This document shows, piece by piece, positions 1-10,026 of a stretch of DNA of 64,000 nt. The position numbers were made by a program, and so were the translations under genes. Under the pieces are notes generated by a model, which did no database searches, was not told the origin of the DNA, and was given only the letters and a program-made list of their open reading frames with translations. Position 1 is the first letter of the stretch. Every line of letters starts with the position of its first letter. Origin of the DNA: an uncultured Pelagibacteraceae bacterium (GTDB lineage: Bacteria > Pseudomonadota > Alphaproteobacteria > Pelagibacterales > Pelagibacteraceae); the NCBI GenBank assembly GCA_902580275.1, contig CACHJZ010000007.1:1-64000 (forward strand), given 5' to 3'.

Positions 1-35
1 ATAACAACTATAAGTAGAATGACGAAATATTCCAT
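1..35 (-). CDS. 5' end of a possible membrane protein (partial, runs off the window)
   Basis: Minus-strand ATG at 33-35 reads MEYFVILLIVV..., hydrophobic N-terminus, open to the window edge; same strand as the GT/phosphoesterase pair. Confidence 0.35.
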   Translation of the reverse strand, partial: MEYFVILLIVV

Positions 36-99
36 AAATTTAGATAGGTTAATTTTGCATCATTACACTTTTTAATGCAAACAAATTAAGAAAAATTAG

Positions 100-1107
100 C
101 TAACGATTTGGTGAAATATTATTAAAAAATATTTTTGCTGTTTCTTCCCATGTGAATTTTTTTGCAAATTCAAGACAATCATTTCGATCAACTTTTAAAG
201 CTTTATAAGCTGAAACTTTAAGATCATTATCTAGACAATCTATTTTGGAGCCTTCAAAAATATCTTTAGGACCTGGAACGGGATACGCAGCAACAGGCGT
301 ACCGCAATTTAAAGCCTCAGTAACTACAATTCCAAATGTATCTGTTTTACTTGGGAATACAAAAACATCAGAAGATGCAAAATATGATGCAAGTACACCA
401 TTTGTTTTTTCTCCTAAAAATATATCTCTAGGGAATTCTTCTTTTAATTTTTTTAAATCGGGTCCTTTTCCTATTATTATTTTTGTACCTTCTAAATCAC
501 ATTCTAAAAAAGCTCTTATATTTTTCTCAACAGCAACTCTTCCAACATAAATCCAAATTGGTCTTTTGTGGGGTAAATTAATTTTTTGAGGTTTTTTAAA
601 AGCTCCGTGATTTCCTCCTCTGGTCCAGGTAATCATTTTATTATTATCTATACCTATATCGATTAATTCTTTTCTCATAGATTCTGTTGTTACTAAAATT
701 CTCTCAGCCTTATTATGAAAGTTTGCTAAGAATTTTTCAGCCCATTTTGCAGGTATAATTGGAAAGTATAGTTTAAGATATTTATCAAACCTTGTATGAA
801 AACTCGTAGTAAATTTTAGATTATTTTTTAAACAATATCTTCTTGCCATAATCCCAATGGGACCTTCGGTAGCGATATGAATTGCATCAGGTTTGATTTT
901 CTTTATTAAACTACCAACTCTTGGCCATACATTTATAGATAACCTTATTTCATTATATTTAGGCATCGGAAAGGTTAAAAATAAATTTGGAGTAATATAT
1001 TCTATAGTATGACCTTGTTCTTTTAAGATATTACCTGTTTCATGCAAGGTTCTTACGACACCATTTACTTGTGGAAAATATGCATCTGTAGCAATTAAAA
1101 TTTTCAT
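100..1107 (-). CDS. GT4-family glycosyltransferase, candidate diacylglycerol glycosyltransferase (Agt-like)
   Basis: N-terminus MKILIATDAYFPQVNGVVRTLHETG and C-terminal FPSKTDTFGIVVTEALNCGTPVAAYPVPGP are typical of GT4 enzymes; adjacent to PlcP-like gene. Confidence 0.8.
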   Translation of the reverse strand: MKILIATDAYFPQVNGVVRTLHETGNILKEQGHTIEYITPNLFLTFPMPKYNEIRLSINVWPRVGSLIKKIKPDAIHIATEGPIGIMARRYCLKNNLKFTTSFHTRFDKYLKLYFPIIPAKWAEKFLANFHNKAERILVTTESMRKELIDIGIDNNKMITWTRGGNHGAFKKPQKINLPHKRPIWIYVGRVAVEKNIRAFLECDLEGTKIIIGKGPDLKKLKEEFPRDIFLGEKTNGVLASYFASSDVFVFPSKTDTFGIVVTEALNCGTPVAAYPVPGPKDIFEGSKIDCLDNDLKVSAYKALKVDRNDCLEFAKKFTWEETAKIFFNNISPNR

Positions 1108-1110
1108 TAA

Positions 1111-1923
1111 CTATGAAGCTTTTTTTAAGTCTTCAGTTTTAATAGGTTTAATTATATCTTTAGTGTCTAAATATTGTTCTCTTATTTTATCCCAATATAA
1201 TATTTCAAAACTACCATCATAATTTTCAGCTAATGCAGTACAAGATTCAACCCAGTCTCCACAATTTAAATAATTGACACCATTAAAATCTCTATCCTCA
1301 GCATGATGGATGTGACCACAAATTATTCCATCAAACTTTTTTCTTTTTGCATAATCTGAAACTGTTTTTTCATATTCACCAATATATTTGACTGCGTTTT
1401 TGACTTTATACTTTAAAAATTTTGCAAGGGACCAATATTCTTTTCCTCTCAACCTTCTAAAAAAGTTAATTATTACATTAAATTGTAACAATAAATTATA
1501 TGCTATTGATCCAATTTTAGATAACCATTTAGCATGTTTCATTACTCCATCCCAAGCATCACCATGGACAACAACATATTTTTTTCCATTATTTGTTTCA
1601 TGAATTACTCTATTTAACATATGAATATCACCAAAATGCATTGGAATAAATTTCCTTAACATCTCGTCATGATTACCCATTATGTAGAACACTTTAGTCC
1701 CATGTCTTGCTTTTCTTAAAATTTTTTGGATTACATCATTATGTTCTTGAGGCCAAAAAAAACTTTTTTGCATTGCCCAGATATCAATAATGTCTCCTAC
1801 AAGATAAAGATTTTCAGATCTTGAATTTTTAAAAAACTCTAAAATTTTATTCGCCTGACAACCTTTGGTACCTAAATGCAAATCAGAAATAAATATACTC
1901 TTATATTTTAATATATTAGGCAT
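1111..1923 (-). CDS. plcP: Calcineurin-like metallophosphoesterase of the LpxH/PlcP type
   Basis: ISDLHLGTKG, LVGDIIDIW, MGNHDE, VVHGDAWD, ICGHIHHAED metal-binding motifs; PlcP rather than LpxH favoured because LpxI is encoded at 38004-38798. Confidence 0.75.
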   Translation of the reverse strand: MPNILKYKSIFISDLHLGTKGCQANKILEFFKNSRSENLYLVGDIIDIWAMQKSFFWPQEHNDVIQKILRKARHGTKVFYIMGNHDEMLRKFIPMHFGDIHMLNRVIHETNNGKKYVVVHGDAWDGVMKHAKWLSKIGSIAYNLLLQFNVIINFFRRLRGKEYWSLAKFLKYKVKNAVKYIGEYEKTVSDYAKRKKFDGIICGHIHHAEDRDFNGVNYLNCGDWVESCTALAENYDGSFEILYWDKIREQYLDTKDIIKPIKTEDLKKAS

Positions 1924-1937
1924 TTAAAAATCTTTTT

Positions 1938-1955
1938 TTTAACACAACTGTAACA
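1938..1955 (-). promoter_or_regulatory. Putative Pho-box-like direct repeat TGTTACA-GTTG-TGTTAAA facing the metallophosphoesterase gene
   Basis: Read on the minus strand: two heptamers sharing TGTTA-A, 11-bp period; half-sites identical to those at 1985-2002. Confidence 0.5.
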
Positions 1956-1984
1956 CGAATCATGTAATTCTTATCTCATTCAAA

Positions 1985-2002
1985 TGTTACAAATTTGTTA
2001 AA
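1985..2002 (+). promoter_or_regulatory. Putative Pho-box-like direct repeat TGTTACA-AATT-TGTTAAA facing the DAGK-family gene
   Basis: Half-sites identical to the minus-strand element at 1938-1955; 11-bp period. Confidence 0.5.
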
Positions 2003-2021
2003 AATTATTTAAGAAATAATT

Positions 2022-2906
2022 ATGTTATATTGTTTAATTTATAATCTAAACTCTTCTTCAGGAAGAAAATCACAATTCATAAATAGAGTTTTATCTAAGT
2101 TAAAAGAAAATAATTCTGTAGACTACTTTGAGACAAAAACAACAAATCAAGCTAAAGAAATTTTTAGAAATTTTAATCAAAAAAAATACGATCGACTAAT
2201 AATAGCTGGTGGCGATGGATCGGTATCTTTTGCAATTAATGAACTAATTAAAAATGATTTTAACTTTAAACACGATTTTGCCATAGGTTATATACCCGCT
2301 GGTACAGCAAATTTACTTCAAGCTGAATTATCAATGAATAAAAAAGTTGATGATATAGTTAATGTATTGATTTCAAACAATTATAAAACCTCTAATCTTG
2401 TAAAAATTAACGAAAGTTATTTCTTTTTAATGGCTGGTATAGGATGGGATGCAAAAATTGTTCATTCAATTAATTCAAAAATTAAAAAGATTCTTGGTAA
2501 AATTATATTCGGCATCAAGGGTTTTCAGTATTTCTTATTTATGAATAATAAAAAATTAAATGTTACTTTTGATGGACAATTTTATCAAGCAGACTGGATA
2601 TTATCCTCAAATACCAAATATTACGCTGGCCATCATAAAATAAATAAAACAAATATTTTTGAAGATAAATTAGTTACTTATATATTTAAGGATTTGACTA
2701 GAATCAATTTATTATATTCCATATTTTTAATAATCCTTAATGGCGACTTAAGTAAAAACAAAAATGTTATTACTACTTATTCTCAAAATATCACTATTGA
2801 AGGAAATGATTTAATACCTGTTCAAATTGACGGGGATAATTTTGGTTCATATAAAAAAATTCATTTAAATCAGTCAAATAAAAAAATGAATTTTCTTGTA
2901 AAATAA
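2022..2906 (+). CDS. Diacylglycerol kinase catalytic-domain family (YegS/LCB5-like) lipid kinase
   Basis: YNLNSSSGRK, GGDGSVSFAINEL, GYIPAGTANLLQAEL motifs; 294 aa. Confidence 0.8.
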   Translation: MLYCLIYNLNSSSGRKSQFINRVLSKLKENNSVDYFETKTTNQAKEIFRNFNQKKYDRLIIAGGDGSVSFAINELIKNDFNFKHDFAIGYIPAGTANLLQAELSMNKKVDDIVNVLISNNYKTSNLVKINESYFFLMAGIGWDAKIVHSINSKIKKILGKIIFGIKGFQYFLFMNNKKLNVTFDGQFYQADWILSSNTKYYAGHHKINKTNIFEDKLVTYIFKDLTRINLLYSIFLIILNGDLSKNKNVITTYSQNITIEGNDLIPVQIDGDNFGSYKKIHLNQSNKKMNFLVK

Positions 2907-4112
2907 TTATTTTATTCTACCATAAATATCTTGGTATCTCACAATATCGGTTTCCTTTAATATTGAACCAAGTTGCGCTTCAATAATTTTAACAGGCTTT
3001 TTAAAAGGATTTTCAATTCTATGAATGGCCCCTAGTGGAATGAATGTAGCTTCATTTACTTTTTTATAAAATACCTTTTTATTTAATGTTATTTTAGGTT
3101 TTCCTTGAGTAACTAGCCAGTGTTCTGATCTATGAAAATGCTTTTGAAGACTTAAGATACCTTTAGATTTAACATACAATTCCTTTATTAAAAAATTTTT
3201 ACCATTATATAAATTTGTATAACTACCCCATGGTCTATAAAAAACATTTTTCTTTTTAAAATATTTAGATTTGTTTTTTCCATACATTTTACAGATTTCT
3301 TTCCAGCTACCTAAATCAGACCATGGAATATCCAATTTAATCGCATTTATATTTTTTGTTTTTTCTAAAATTGCATAATCAAAAGATTTTTCAATTGACT
3401 TAATGAATGATGATTTATTTAGATAATATATGTTATTTCGATATTTTGACTTATGAACTGATGCTAAACAATTTTTGTAAGTTTTTGGTTGAAACTTTTT
3501 AAAATTATTAATGATTGAGTCTTTTCTTAAAAAAAACATGCCAGAATTCCAGTATCCCTTTTTTTTAATAACTTGCTTTGCTTTTGTAGGCTTTGGTTTT
3601 TCAATAAATCTTGTAACTTTATTGATATTTCTTTTATCTTTTTTGGTTAAAAAATATCCGTATTCGCTAGATGGGTTAGTTGGTTTAATACCAAAAATAA
3701 ATACATTTTTATTATCAAGATTAGATTTATTTTTGTTTATTTCTTTATTTAATTTATTTGGATTTTCAATTAAGTGATCTGCAGTAAAATACATTAAAGG
3801 CTGACTATTTGGGATGTCTTTTATTAGTGCCGAAGTTAATATAGCTGGGGCTGTATTTTTTTTTGCCGGTTCTAAAACAATCTTAAATTTTTTTATTTTA
3901 CTTTTTTTTAAAGCCTTTTTAACTTCTTTAATATACTTAGCATTTGTGCTGATGATGGGATAATCGTAGATATTTTTTTTAATTCTCTCAAAGGTTTTGT
4001 TAATTAGTGTCCAACCGCCAAAATCGATAAATTGTTTTGCTTGATGTTTTGATCCTTTGGGCCAGAGCCTAGTACCAGCTCCACCACATAAAATTACAGG
4101 TCTTATTTTCAT
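2907..4112 (-). CDS. manC: Mannose-1-phosphate guanylyltransferase / mannose-6-phosphate isomerase
   Basis: [18 protein letters not shown] nucleotidyltransferase motif, C-terminal cupin region (FYRPWGSYTNLY...HFHRSEHWLVTQG); start moved from 4205 to the ATG at 4112 because the upstream part overlaps ilvD. Confidence 0.85.
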   Translation of the reverse strand: MKIRPVILCGGAGTRLWPKGSKHQAKQFIDFGGWTLINKTFERIKKNIYDYPIISTNAKYIKEVKKALKKSKIKKFKIVLEPAKKNTAPAILTSALIKDIPNSQPLMYFTADHLIENPNKLNKEINKNKSNLDNKNVFIFGIKPTNPSSEYGYFLTKKDKRNINKVTRFIEKPKPTKAKQVIKKKGYWNSGMFFLRKDSIINNFKKFQPKTYKNCLASVHKSKYRNNIYYLNKSSFIKSIEKSFDYAILEKTKNINAIKLDIPWSDLGSWKEICKMYGKNKSKYFKKKNVFYRPWGSYTNLYNGKNFLIKELYVKSKGILSLQKHFHRSEHWLVTQGKPKITLNKKVFYKKVNEATFIPLGAIHRIENPFKKPVKIIEAQLGSILKETDIVRYQDIYGRIK

Positions 4113-5830
4113 TAAATATCTGCGTATGTCCTGACTTCTTCTTTTGCACCTGGATGTGTAGGCGCCCCGAGATATGCTGGTCCAACAGTTTGTGCGTACT
4201 TCCAAAGTGTTCCATTACCAAAATTAATTTTCTTTGGTTTCCATTTTTTTCGTCTTTTTGCTAATTCTTTTTTAGACAAACGAACATTTATTGTTCCTTT
4301 CTTAGCATCAAGATCAATAATATCTCCATTTCTTAATAGAGCTATTGGTCCTCCAACTGATGCTTCTGGCCCAACATGTCCAATGCAAAATCCTCTTGTT
4401 GCTCCTGAAAATCTTCCATCTGTAATTAGTGCAACTTTTTCACCCTTCCCTTGACCATATATTGCTCCTGTTGTTTGAAGCATTTCTCTCATACCTGGAC
4501 CACCTTTAGGACCTTCGTATCTAATTATAATGATATCACCATCTTTATACTTTTTATTTTTAACAGCTTTATAAGCTGCTTCTTCTGTATCAAAACATCT
4601 TGCCTTACCAGTAAATTGTAATCTTTTTAAACCAGCTACTTTAACAATAGCTCCATCAGGTGCTAAATTTCCTTTTAATCCAACTACGCCGCCATCTGGA
4701 GATAATGGTTGATTATATGTCCTCATAACTTTTTGATTTTTGTTAAATTTAACGTTTTTTAAATTTTGTCTCATAGTTTTACCTGTAACAGTCATGCAAT
4801 CACCATGAATGTATCCGCCATCTAAAAGTGTTTTTAATAACATTGGAACACCACCTGCTTTCCACATATCTTTTGCTACATACTTTCCACCTGGTTTAAG
4901 ATCAGCCAGATAAGGTGTTTTTTTAAATATTCTTGCAACATCCATTAAATCAAATTTAATTCCAGCTTCATTTGCAAGTGCTGGTAAATGTAATGCAGCA
5001 TTAGTAGATCCACCTGTTGCAGCAACAATAGTGGCTGCATTTTCTAAAGATTTTTTTGTAACAATGTCTCTAGGTCTAATTTTTTTTTCTAATAAACTCA
5101 TTACTGCTTTTCCACTTTTTAAAGCGTAAGAGTCTCTTTGAGTATATGGTGCTGGAGTTCCTGCTGAATAAGGTAAAGCTAAACCAATTGCTTCTGAAAC
5201 ACATGCCATAGTATTTGCTGTAAATTGACCCCCGCAAGCACCTGCACTTGGACAAGCTTTAAGTTCTAATTTTCTTAATGCATTTGCAGACATTTTTCCT
5301 GAGGAGTATTTTCCAACACCTTCAAAAACATCAACTACAGTTACATCTTTACCATTAAATCTTCCTGGCAATATAGATCCACCATAAATAAATACACTTG
5401 GTACATTCAAACGAACCATGGCCATCATCAAACCAGGTAATGATTTATCACAACCAGCTACACCGACTAGTGCATCATAACAATGTCCTCTAACGGTTAA
5501 TTCAGTTGAATCTGCAATTACATCTCTAGATATCAATGAAGACTTCATACCCTCGTGGCCCATTGCTATACCGTCTGTTACGGTGATAGTACAAAATTCT
5601 CTTGGTGTTCCACCCGCTTGATGAACACCTTTTTTAACAGACTGAGCTTGTCTCATTAAAGCAATGTTACAAGGAGCTGCCTCGTTCCATGTTGAAACAA
5701 CACCAACAAAAGGTTTGGCAACATCTTTTTCTGTTAAATCCATTGCATAATAAAATGATCTTTGTGGTGCTTTGTCAGGACCTACAGATGTATGACGACT
5801 AGGTAATTTTTTTTTATTAAATTTTGGCAT
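4112..5830 (-). CDS. ilvD: Dihydroxy-acid dehydratase
   Basis: 572 aa; [48 protein letters not shown] motifs. Confidence 0.96.
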   Translation of the reverse strand: MPKFNKKKLPSRHTSVGPDKAPQRSFYYAMDLTEKDVAKPFVGVVSTWNEAAPCNIALMRQAQSVKKGVHQAGGTPREFCTITVTDGIAMGHEGMKSSLISRDVIADSTELTVRGHCYDALVGVAGCDKSLPGLMMAMVRLNVPSVFIYGGSILPGRFNGKDVTVVDVFEGVGKYSSGKMSANALRKLELKACPSAGACGGQFTANTMACVSEAIGLALPYSAGTPAPYTQRDSYALKSGKAVMSLLEKKIRPRDIVTKKSLENAATIVAATGGSTNAALHLPALANEAGIKFDLMDVARIFKKTPYLADLKPGGKYVAKDMWKAGGVPMLLKTLLDGGYIHGDCMTVTGKTMRQNLKNVKFNKNQKVMRTYNQPLSPDGGVVGLKGNLAPDGAIVKVAGLKRLQFTGKARCFDTEEAAYKAVKNKKYKDGDIIIIRYEGPKGGPGMREMLQTTGAIYGQGKGEKVALITDGRFSGATRGFCIGHVGPEASVGGPIALLRNGDIIDLDAKKGTINVRLSKKELAKRRKKWKPKKINFGNGTLWKYAQTVGPAYLGAPTHPGAKEEVRTYADI

Positions 5831-8448
5831 TAAAGATTTTTTATAGTTAATGATAGTTTTTTAACATCATTTTGTAAATTATTATAATTACTTTTTTCTT
5901 GATGAACAATATGTTTCGGTGCTCGTTTGACAAAATCTTTGTTACTTAATCTAGAACTTATTTTATCAATTTCTCCCTGATATTTTGCCTGTTTAGCAAT
6001 AAGATTTTGCTTTATTAAATTTAAGTCGATATTTTCTTCAAAATAAAGTTTAAATACATTCCCTTTAATTATCATAGAAGCTGAGGGGTGGCTCTTATCT
6101 TTTTCAAGAAAATTTGAAATACGTCCAAGTTTTTTTACAACTGTACTGTTTTTATTTAAAAAAGTTTTGTTTGTTTTGTCTATTTTGGCAAATGAAATAT
6201 CAATAAAAGATCCAGGACTAATACCTAATTCATTTTTAAAGGATCTAATTTCTGTAATAAAATTGATAATTTTTTCAACATCATCAAATTTTTGTTTTTT
6301 TGATTTATCAGCAATCCAATTTGAATACATAAGATAATTTTTGCTATTATTATCTAATTTGTTTTTCAGCCAAATTTCCTCTGTAATAAATGGTATAAAT
6401 GGATGAAGTAAAACCAATATTTCTTTAAATACGAAACTAGCCATTTCTTTTGTCTCTTTGATGTCTGTTTTTTTCTCTGAACTGAAGATGGTTTTGCTTA
6501 ACTCCAAATACCAATCACAATATGAATGCCATACAAATTGATATAAATTACGAGAAGCTTCATCAAATCTATAATCTTTTATATTTTTTTCGATTAATTG
6601 CTTTGTTTTGATCAATTCACTATAAATCCATCTATTTATGTTTAGTTTTGCTTTTGGTGATTTTTTAACATTTTTAAGTTCACATTTGTTGTGAATTAAA
6701 AAGTTATTTACATTCCAAAGTTTATTTAAAAAATTTCTATTACCTTTAACTCTATCTTCAGACAATTTAACGTCTCTACCCGGTGAAGCCATTGATAAAA
6801 GAGTAAAACGTAAAGCATCTGCACTGTATTTTTCTATAAGTTCCAAGGGATCAATAACATTACCTTTTGACTTAGACATTTTTTGCCCTTTTTCATCTCT
6901 AACAAGAGCATGAACATATATATCCTTAAAAGGTTCCTTATTAAGAAATTCCATTCCAAACATAATCATTCTAGCAACCCAAAAGAAAATAATATCAAAC
7001 CCCGTAACCAATACAGATGTTGGATAAAATTTTTTTAGATAATCATTTTTTTTTGGCCATCCAAGTGTAGCAAAAGCCCAAAGTCCAGATGAAAACCATG
7101 TATCAAGTACGTCAGGATCTCTTTTTAATTCAACATTTTTTTTATACTTTTTTTTTGCTATTTTTATTGCTTCATCTTCGTTAGACGCAACTATAATTTC
7201 ATTATCTGGTGTGTACCAAGCTGGGATTTGATGTCCCCACCACAGTTGACGTGAAATACACCATGGTTCAATATTATTCATCCATTGAAAATATGTCTTA
7301 GACCAGTTAGTTGGAAAAAAATTTGTTTTTTTATTTTTGACAACTTTTTTTGCTTTTACTGATAATTTTTTAGCATCTGCAAACCATTGATCAGTAAGAT
7401 AGGGTTCAATTATAGAATTTGATCTATCACCATAAGGAACTTTATTTTTTATATTTTCTTCTTTAACGAATAAGTCTCCTAAATCACTTAGAATTTTTTT
7501 TCTTGCTTCAAATCTATCTAAACCTTGATAATCAATTGGTGCATTGTTATTGATTTTTCCTTCATCAGTAAAAATATTTATAACTTCTAACTTATTTCTT
7601 TTTCCTACATCATAATCGTTAAAATCATGTGCTGGAGTAATTTTAACTGCACCAGTGCCTTGTTCTGGGTCAGCATACTCGTCAGCTATTATTTTTACTT
7701 TCCTTTTTGATATTGGTAAAATTACATTCATACCTAAATATTTCTTAAATCGCTTATCTTTGGGATGGACTGCTACCGCAGTATCTCCCAACATTGTCTC
7801 TGGCCTTGTTGTGGCAATAGTTATAAAATCTGTAGTATTTTCAATTTGATATTTAATATAATATAACTTCGAATTTACTTCTCTTTGATCGACCTCTAAG
7901 TCCGATATTGCAGTTTTTAATACAGTATCCCAATTTACAAGTTTTCTTGCTTTATAAATTAATCCATTATTATACATCTCCACAAAAACTTTAATCACAG
8001 ATTTAGATAGATTTTCGTCCATGGTAAAAGCATTTCTAGACCAATCACAAGAACATCCTAATTTTTTTAATTGGTTAATTATAATGTCACCATACTCATT
8101 TTTCCATTCCCATACTTTTTTAACAAATTCTTCTCTTCCGAGATCTTGCTTATTAATATTTTCTTTTTGAAGTTTTTTTTCTACAAGCGCTTGTGTAGCT
8201 ATCCCTGCATGATCGGTTCCAGGTTGCCATAAAGTCTCAAAATTATTCATTCTATGAAATCTGGTCAACATATCCTGAATTGTGTTATTTAAAGCATGCC
8301 CCATATGCAGACTTCCAGTCACATTTGGGGGTGGTATTACAATTGAAAATTTTTTTTTGTTTTTTTTCGGTTTAAATAAACCTTTCTTTTCCCAATAGGT
8401 GTAAATTCTGTTTTCTACCTGTGTATGAATATATTTATCAGAGCTCAT
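5830..8448 (-). CDS. valS: Valine--tRNA ligase
   Basis: 872 aa; [15 protein letters not shown] (HIGH), [12 protein letters not shown] (KMSKS), class I aaRS. Confidence 0.97.
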   Translation of the reverse strand: MSSDKYIHTQVENRIYTYWEKKGLFKPKKNKKKFSIVIPPPNVTGSLHMGHALNNTIQDMLTRFHRMNNFETLWQPGTDHAGIATQALVEKKLQKENINKQDLGREEFVKKVWEWKNEYGDIIINQLKKLGCSCDWSRNAFTMDENLSKSVIKVFVEMYNNGLIYKARKLVNWDTVLKTAISDLEVDQREVNSKLYYIKYQIENTTDFITIATTRPETMLGDTAVAVHPKDKRFKKYLGMNVILPISKRKVKIIADEYADPEQGTGAVKITPAHDFNDYDVGKRNKLEVINIFTDEGKINNNAPIDYQGLDRFEARKKILSDLGDLFVKEENIKNKVPYGDRSNSIIEPYLTDQWFADAKKLSVKAKKVVKNKKTNFFPTNWSKTYFQWMNNIEPWCISRQLWWGHQIPAWYTPDNEIIVASNEDEAIKIAKKKYKKNVELKRDPDVLDTWFSSGLWAFATLGWPKKNDYLKKFYPTSVLVTGFDIIFFWVARMIMFGMEFLNKEPFKDIYVHALVRDEKGQKMSKSKGNVIDPLELIEKYSADALRFTLLSMASPGRDVKLSEDRVKGNRNFLNKLWNVNNFLIHNKCELKNVKKSPKAKLNINRWIYSELIKTKQLIEKNIKDYRFDEASRNLYQFVWHSYCDWYLELSKTIFSSEKKTDIKETKEMASFVFKEILVLLHPFIPFITEEIWLKNKLDNNSKNYLMYSNWIADKSKKQKFDDVEKIINFITEIRSFKNELGISPGSFIDISFAKIDKTNKTFLNKNSTVVKKLGRISNFLEKDKSHPSASMIIKGNVFKLYFEENIDLNLIKQNLIAKQAKYQGEIDKISSRLSNKDFVKRAPKHIVHQEKSNYNNLQNDVKKLSLTIKNL

Positions 8449-8564
8449 ATAACGATTTATAGTTTATAATTTAATAAACGTAATTAACAATAATCAAATT
8501 AACATTGAATTTGATGGACTATTTAATATAAGCAATTAATAATAAATTTTATTTAGTACAAAAT

Positions 8565-8638
8565 GGTAACGTGGCGGAATGGTTACGCAGAGGATTGCAA
8601 ATCCTTGTATCCCGGTTCGATTCCGGGCGTTACCTCCA
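8565..8638 (+). tRNA. tRNA-Cys (anticodon GCA), CCA encoded
   Basis: GGTAACG...CGTTACC acceptor stem, anticodon loop TTGCAAA, GGTTCGATTCC T arm, encoded CCA. Confidence 0.95.
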
Positions 8639-8688
8639 AAAAAAGAGTTGTTTTAACTTAAAAAAAAAGTAAATTTTGATTTTTATAT

Positions 8689-8764
8689 TCCTCGGTAGCT
8701 CAGTTGGTAGAGCAGTTGACTGTTAATCAATTGGTCGCAGGTTCGAGTCCTGCCCGAGGAGCCA
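8689..8764 (+). tRNA. tRNA-Asn (anticodon GTT), CCA encoded
   Basis: TCCTCGG...CCGAGGA acceptor stem, anticodon loop CTGTTAA, GGTTCGAGTCC T arm, encoded CCA. Confidence 0.96.
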
Positions 8765-8768
8765 AAAA

Positions 8769-9140
8769 TTAACCTGTTTTTGAAACTCCAACCTGTGCAA
8801 CTTGCAAGTTCTTACTAAACTTGAGTTTTTGATCTTGGGTTAATTCAGAATAAAGTTTTAAAAGAAAGTTATAGTTAACATTCATATGATTTTCTTTAAT
8901 CTTTTCTGCGTTAATAGCATATTCTGAAAAATCCTCGAAAAAATAGTTTATTGGAACTTTAAGATAATTTGATAATTGAAGTAATCTTATTGAACTTACT
9001 CCGTTTGTTCCCTTTTCGTATTTTTGTATTTGTTGAAATGTAACGTTGATTGCTTTTGCTACTTTAGTTTGAGTTAAGCCAAGTGCTAATCTTCTTAGCT
9101 TAAGCTTATTGCCTAAGTGTTTATTAAAATTTTCTTCCAT
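8769..9140 (-). CDS. XRE/Cro-family helix-turn-helix transcriptional regulator
   Basis: LGNKLKLRRLALGLTQTKVAKAINVTFQQIQKYEKGTNGVSSIRLLQLSNYLKV HTH_3 pattern. Confidence 0.85.
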   Translation of the reverse strand: MEENFNKHLGNKLKLRRLALGLTQTKVAKAINVTFQQIQKYEKGTNGVSSIRLLQLSNYLKVPINYFFEDFSEYAINAEKIKENHMNVNYNFLLKLYSELTQDQKLKFSKNLQVAQVGVSKTG

Positions 9141-9184
9141 TAAGACCCCTCTTAAAAAGAAAGATTGAACTCTATCCTGAAGGT

Positions 9185-9237
9185 TTATGCAAGCCCTAAA
9201 ATTTTTTTTTTTTAGCGTATTTATTGGCTTGACATAA
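9185..9237. promoter_or_regulatory. Inverted repeat (TTATGCAAGCC ... GGCTTGACATAA) upstream of the XRE regulator
   Basis: 11-bp arms with a single one-base bulge, 30-nt spacer, directly upstream of the HTH gene. Confidence 0.35.
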
Positions 9238-9290
9238 GGTTAAAAAGCCTAAATCGCTTTTACAAAATAAAGTAAACTAATTTAGACTAA

Positions 9291-10025
9291 TTATAAAATT
9301 TGGCTTAAAAATAGCTTAGTTCTGTCACTTTTTGGATTTGCAAAAAATTCTTTGGTCTCAGCTTTTTCTACAATCATACCTTCATCCATAAATATTACTT
9401 CATCAGCTACTTCTTTTGCAAAACCCATTTCATGTGTAACAACTATCATAGTCATTCCACCTTTTGCAAGATTTACCATTGCATCTAACACTTCTTTAAT
9501 CATTTCTGGGTCTAATGCAGATGTAGGTTCATCAAAAAGCATTATTTTGGGTTGCATACATAAGGCACGTGCAATGGCAGACCTTTGTTGTTGACCACCA
9601 GATAATTGACCCGGAAACTTATTTGCTTGATCGGCAATTTGAACTTGTTCTAATTGCTTCATTGCTAATTCTTGAGCTTCTTTTTTTGGCATTTTTTTTA
9701 CCCAAATAGGTGCAAGGGTACAGTTATCTAAAATGGATAAATGCGGAAACAAATTAAATTGTTGAAATACCATACCAACTTCAGCTCTCACTTGTTCAAT
9801 ATTTTTTGTATTTTCAGAAAGTTCAGTACCATCAACAACTATAGTTCCTTTTTGATGCTCTTCTAATCTATTTATACATCTAATTAAAGTTGACTTACCA
9901 GATCCGGAAGGACCACAAACAACAATTTTTTGTTTAGCTGAAACATCAAGATTTATGTCTTTTAAAACCTGAAAATCTCCAAACCATTTATTTACATTTT
10001 CAATTTTAATTATTGGTTCAGACAT
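9291..10025 (-). CDS. aapP: Polar amino-acid ABC transporter ATP-binding protein
   Basis: [19 protein letters not shown] Walker [16 protein letters not shown] signature, [13 protein letters not shown] Walker B. Confidence 0.9.
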   Translation of the reverse strand: MSEPIIKIENVNKWFGDFQVLKDINLDVSAKQKIVVCGPSGSGKSTLIRCINRLEEHQKGTIVVDGTELSENTKNIEQVRAEVGMVFQQFNLFPHLSILDNCTLAPIWVKKMPKKEAQELAMKQLEQVQIADQANKFPGQLSGGQQQRSAIARALCMQPKIMLFDEPTSALDPEMIKEVLDAMVNLAKGGMTMIVVTHEMGFAKEVADEVIFMDEGMIVEKAETKEFFANPKSDRTKLFLSQIL

Positions 10026-10026
10026 T

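Noticed and set aside
245-550. Plus-strand 101-aa ORF
   Set aside because: Antisense to the well-supported GT4 gene; composition is the mirror of coding sequence, no recognisable domain or ribosome-binding context.
4113-4205. 31-residue N-terminal extension of the manC ORF
   Set aside because: Overlaps ilvD in another frame and has no ManC homology; the [18 protein letters not shown] start at 4112 fits better.
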